Below, piece by piece: positions 61,303 to 64,000 of a DNA stretch of 64,000 nucleotides (the first letter of the stretch is position 1; each line of letters begins with the position of its first letter). This stretch comes from Hermatobates lingyangjiaoensis. Lineage: Eukaryota > Arthropoda > Insecta > Hemiptera > Hermatobatidae. The stretch lies in assembly GCA_026182355.1 (NCBI GenBank), contig JAPFBL010000068.1, forward strand, positions 4,777,001 to 4,841,000. The letters run 5' to 3'. Below the pieces are notes generated by a model, which was not told where the DNA came from, did not search any database, and worked only from the letters and a program-made list of their open reading frames with translations. Both the position numbers and the translations under genes were made by a program.

Positions 61303-61745
61303 TTACTACGAATACTCATGAAAATATTGGAGGAGTAATATTACATTAATAATGACGACTATTACGTACATCTTAATAGCATGTACGTTTTTTTTTTTTG
61401 GTTAACAGGACTCTTCAAAAGCGACAACAGCCATATCAATCGAGCGAATCAACAGAATCAGTTACAAGCATTTGTGTTAACCAAATAGAATACTCCTTAA
61501 TTATTAAATGGGTCACTCTAGACTGTTGTATGTATATGACGAAGCTTTTTGTAATATGCTCTCGAATCAATTAAATTAGCACTAATACCCGTACATAAAT
61601 GCTTTAACAGGAACTATATAATAGATTACAAAAGTTAAATGCAAGAATTAATATAGGTGTTGGATCTACCACAGCTGAAGTGTGACTACAAAAGCCTTAT
61701 GCAGGAGGATGACCGACTGGGTACTCTAAATAACCAGCGTTACTT
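61303..61745. repeat. Diverged dispersed repeat, copy B
   Basis: The partner of 1-505, in the same orientation about 61.3 kb away. This copy has both ends inside the window, so the element would be about 440-500 bp long. No terminal repeats, tail or target duplication were identified. Confidence 0.6.
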
Positions 61746-63196
61746 TAATAAGTAGATGAAATCAATTATTTAAAGTTTCATACTATCTACCATAGTGTTT
61801 AATATTACATCTAAACTATAGCCCCATTCAAATAAAAAAAGCTCAGTTACAAAAATAACAAAGTTATTTTTCCAATAAAACTTTAGTGTTTCAATGATTG
61901 AGTTTTTTAAAGCTTTACCACAAATGTGAAAAATGTCTAACCACGGCCCTCGTCCATGATGCGGTTTAACAACTTCTTCAGTATTCATAATTGTAAATAT
62001 TTTAAACAGGACGGCCAAAGAATTGATCATCAGTGTAAAAGCCCCACTAAGCTGAATATCAGCTCCAGTACAATAGCTGAATGCAAGCAACAAAGTTTCC
62101 TTAATACCCTACCACAAATGTCGCTAATACTGATGGGGGACTCGCCTAATCCAGCGCATACAACACTTTTGAAAAGACTCAATACAGCCCCTTCCCCACC
62201 AGGTGTAGCAGCACAATACATAATACTCATCTTTCTATTCCAACTCTATTTAAATTCAGTATAATTGAAACAAGAATATGGAGTGCTCTACACTCAGTTT
62301 TACTTAGGATTAATAAACCCGTTATCAGAAATAATAAACAATCATGACTAACAAGCTGGTAAAATGATATTATCAAATTGTTTAGTAATTATATGAGAAA
62401 GTTTATGAAAAAAATATATTAGTAGTAAAGTTAATAATAAACTGAAATATTTGTTTAATCGTTTCATAAACTTGGTCCTTAAACTTAGATATTTTCAATT
62501 TCCCTGGTTAGGTTAAAAGAAATGTCAAATGATTTATTTAATAATTTTCAGTATTTTAAAGAGTGAAACAAATTAGTTTTGTGTAAAGAATAAACCATCT
62601 TTGATGTTATAATAACTATATCATCAGATTTTCTAATTTTATTGGTACGTTTTGCTTTAAATTATGTAAACGGTTACATACATTTTTAAAACTGATTATT
62701 CATAAATATAAATTATTTCAATTGATGATTGCTATTAATTATTATAATTTTAAATATAAGTTGAACATTGCATATGAAAGTCGTTGTACACATCAAACAT
62801 TGCGTGTTCGTTCACTATGAAATAATAGACATTTGATATTTCTTTCCCTACGCCGGGTAGTTGACTTTCTCTATCCCTTGCAGCATATGGAGGTCTGCTG
62901 ACGCAGCCATATTCCTCTATTGCTTTTACCCACTGCTTCCCATAATATGACCATACAGACGAATTAACTACAAAGCATAGGTCAACTTTTTATTAGTAAA
63001 CTATTTTATTCTTTTTGTTTAAAAATTTTATAATCATATAATTTAGTGTTTGATTTTAAACAAACAATAACAATCTAACTGCAAGCACCCTTGAATGGCT
63101 CAGGGACAAGCAATGTGGCTGGCTGCCTCTTAATCTATTCTTTACCACAGACGCTGAACCTCTTCCACCACAGCGTTTGCTTATCATTATTATCAC

Positions 63197-63227
<31 letters not shown>

Positions 63228-64000
63228 CACTAAGCAAAATTAGTAACATAAGCATATTACATGTAGTATCATCAAACATAATAATCGATTTTAAGTAGGA
63301 AAAACATTAATGTATATTTTTAATAGGAAAAATTTACCAGTGCCTTACAGTTAATTAGTTCATATTACGGAATACATAGATTCATTTAAGAATCGGAAAG
63401 GCGATCGAAACTGGACACAATATGAGTTCAAAATAGAAGAAGAGTAACACACAGAGTAAAGAAACACACTTACAAACTAAGTTTTGTGGAACACATAGAT
63501 CTTCATATTTACTTTTGGAAATTATTTTGAAATTTTGGAAAACGTAATAGTGATAAATAGAAAAAAAATAAAAACTCGCTTGTTCTTTCTCAGGGACGTG
63601 TTCTTAAATCGGGGAATATGTTTTCTTTTATTTCGAAATCAACTACATTTAAAATCAGCTATACAGACTCTACATCGATCAGCCATTACGTACTATATTT
63701 GAAAGAATAAATAAATAAAATAAAAAAGAATAAATAACATTTAAAGTATAGGGCAGGAAAAGATCACAACCAACAGAAGACAGGGGTTATTCTTAAATAA
63801 GCATAAAGGAAGAGAGGATCTATAAAGAAAAATAAATACTTTATTTGTGGGCTTTCACATATTTATTTCCAGTTTTCCCCACATCTCTAAAGAACTTATA
63901 TATATTCAATTATATTTAGAAATTATGCAACAAAAAGAAAACGAGCATGTATTTTTATATATAGCGATATTTTCGTAAGATTGAAGGAAAATATTTTTGT
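61746..64000. other. AT-rich non-coding stretch
   Basis: A minus-strand frame of 107 codons at 61,770-62,093 has hydrophobic segments but no recognisable family. CTTTCTCTATCCCTTGCAG at 62,864-62,882 would be a good splice acceptor, but no open exon follows it convincingly. Confidence 0.4.
63198..63228. repeat. (TAT)n microsatellite
   Basis: About ten pure TTA/TAT units. Confidence 0.9.

Noticed and set aside
61770..62230. Two overlapping minus-strand frames with hydrophobic stretches, considered as a chemoreceptor fragment
   Set aside because: No diagnostic motif, the frames overlap out of register, and no splice structure could be drawn.
62860..62960. Exon following CTTTCTCTATCCCTTGCAG
   Set aside because: The acceptor-like sequence is good but no reading frame after it continues convincingly or ends in a donor.

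Overview
The window looks like AT-rich nuclear DNA from an animal, most likely an arthropod with a repeat-rich genome. That is an inference from the intron/intergenic texture, the many (TA)n tracts, the tRNA-derived SINEs and the Penelope-like elements. There is no rRNA, no intact tRNA, no CRISPR array and no bacterial-type operon. Almost all of the 64 kb is non-coding.

The only long conserved open frame (49,696-51,343) is the reverse transcriptase plus GIY-YIG endonuclease region of a Penelope-like element (PLE). It is 5'-truncated and sits between two 542-bp inverted copies of its own 3' terminal region (49,154-49,695 and 51,179-51,720). The first 64 residues of the longest open frame (starting at 49,508) are antisense readthrough of the left arm, not real protein.

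The most striking content is a set of small palindromic elements derived from PLE termini, mostly next to (TA)n tracts: 2.64-3.09, 12.2-13.1, 15.1-15.4, 17.7, 33.4-33.6, 48.5-49.1, 51.74-51.84 and 53.45-53.66 kb. Several carry a hammerhead-ribozyme-like motif. It consists of CUGANGA, one extra base, a stem II hairpin, GAA, a loop-less self-complementary stem III (AGGCCU, ACGCGU, AGAUCU or AAUU), an H base, and a short complementary stem I. Three of the palindromes (15.1, 33.4, 53.4 kb) have 12-13 bp target-site duplications, so they moved as discrete units of about 190-280 bp. Hammerheads in PLEs are known. The palindromic, short, independently inserted form and the extra base before stem II deserve a closer look.

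Other content: three or four tRNA-derived SINE copies (5.5, 22.2, 36.0, 47.2 kb); an unidentified repeat present inverted at 53.3-54.8 and in tandem at 57.94-59.65 kb; diverged dispersed repeats (1-505 with 61.3-61.75; 25.03 with 26.74; 30.89 with 32.47; 34.79 with 35.41; 20.92 with 33.78 kb); and microsatellites. A probable host exon or pseudogene lies on the minus strand at 19,660-20,189; it starts after a good splice-acceptor context and has two frame breaks at simple repeats. GC-richer pockets at 11.6, 21.7, 45.9 and 57.2 kb might be regulatory, on weak evidence. The remaining stretches are AT-rich DNA in which nothing was recognised.
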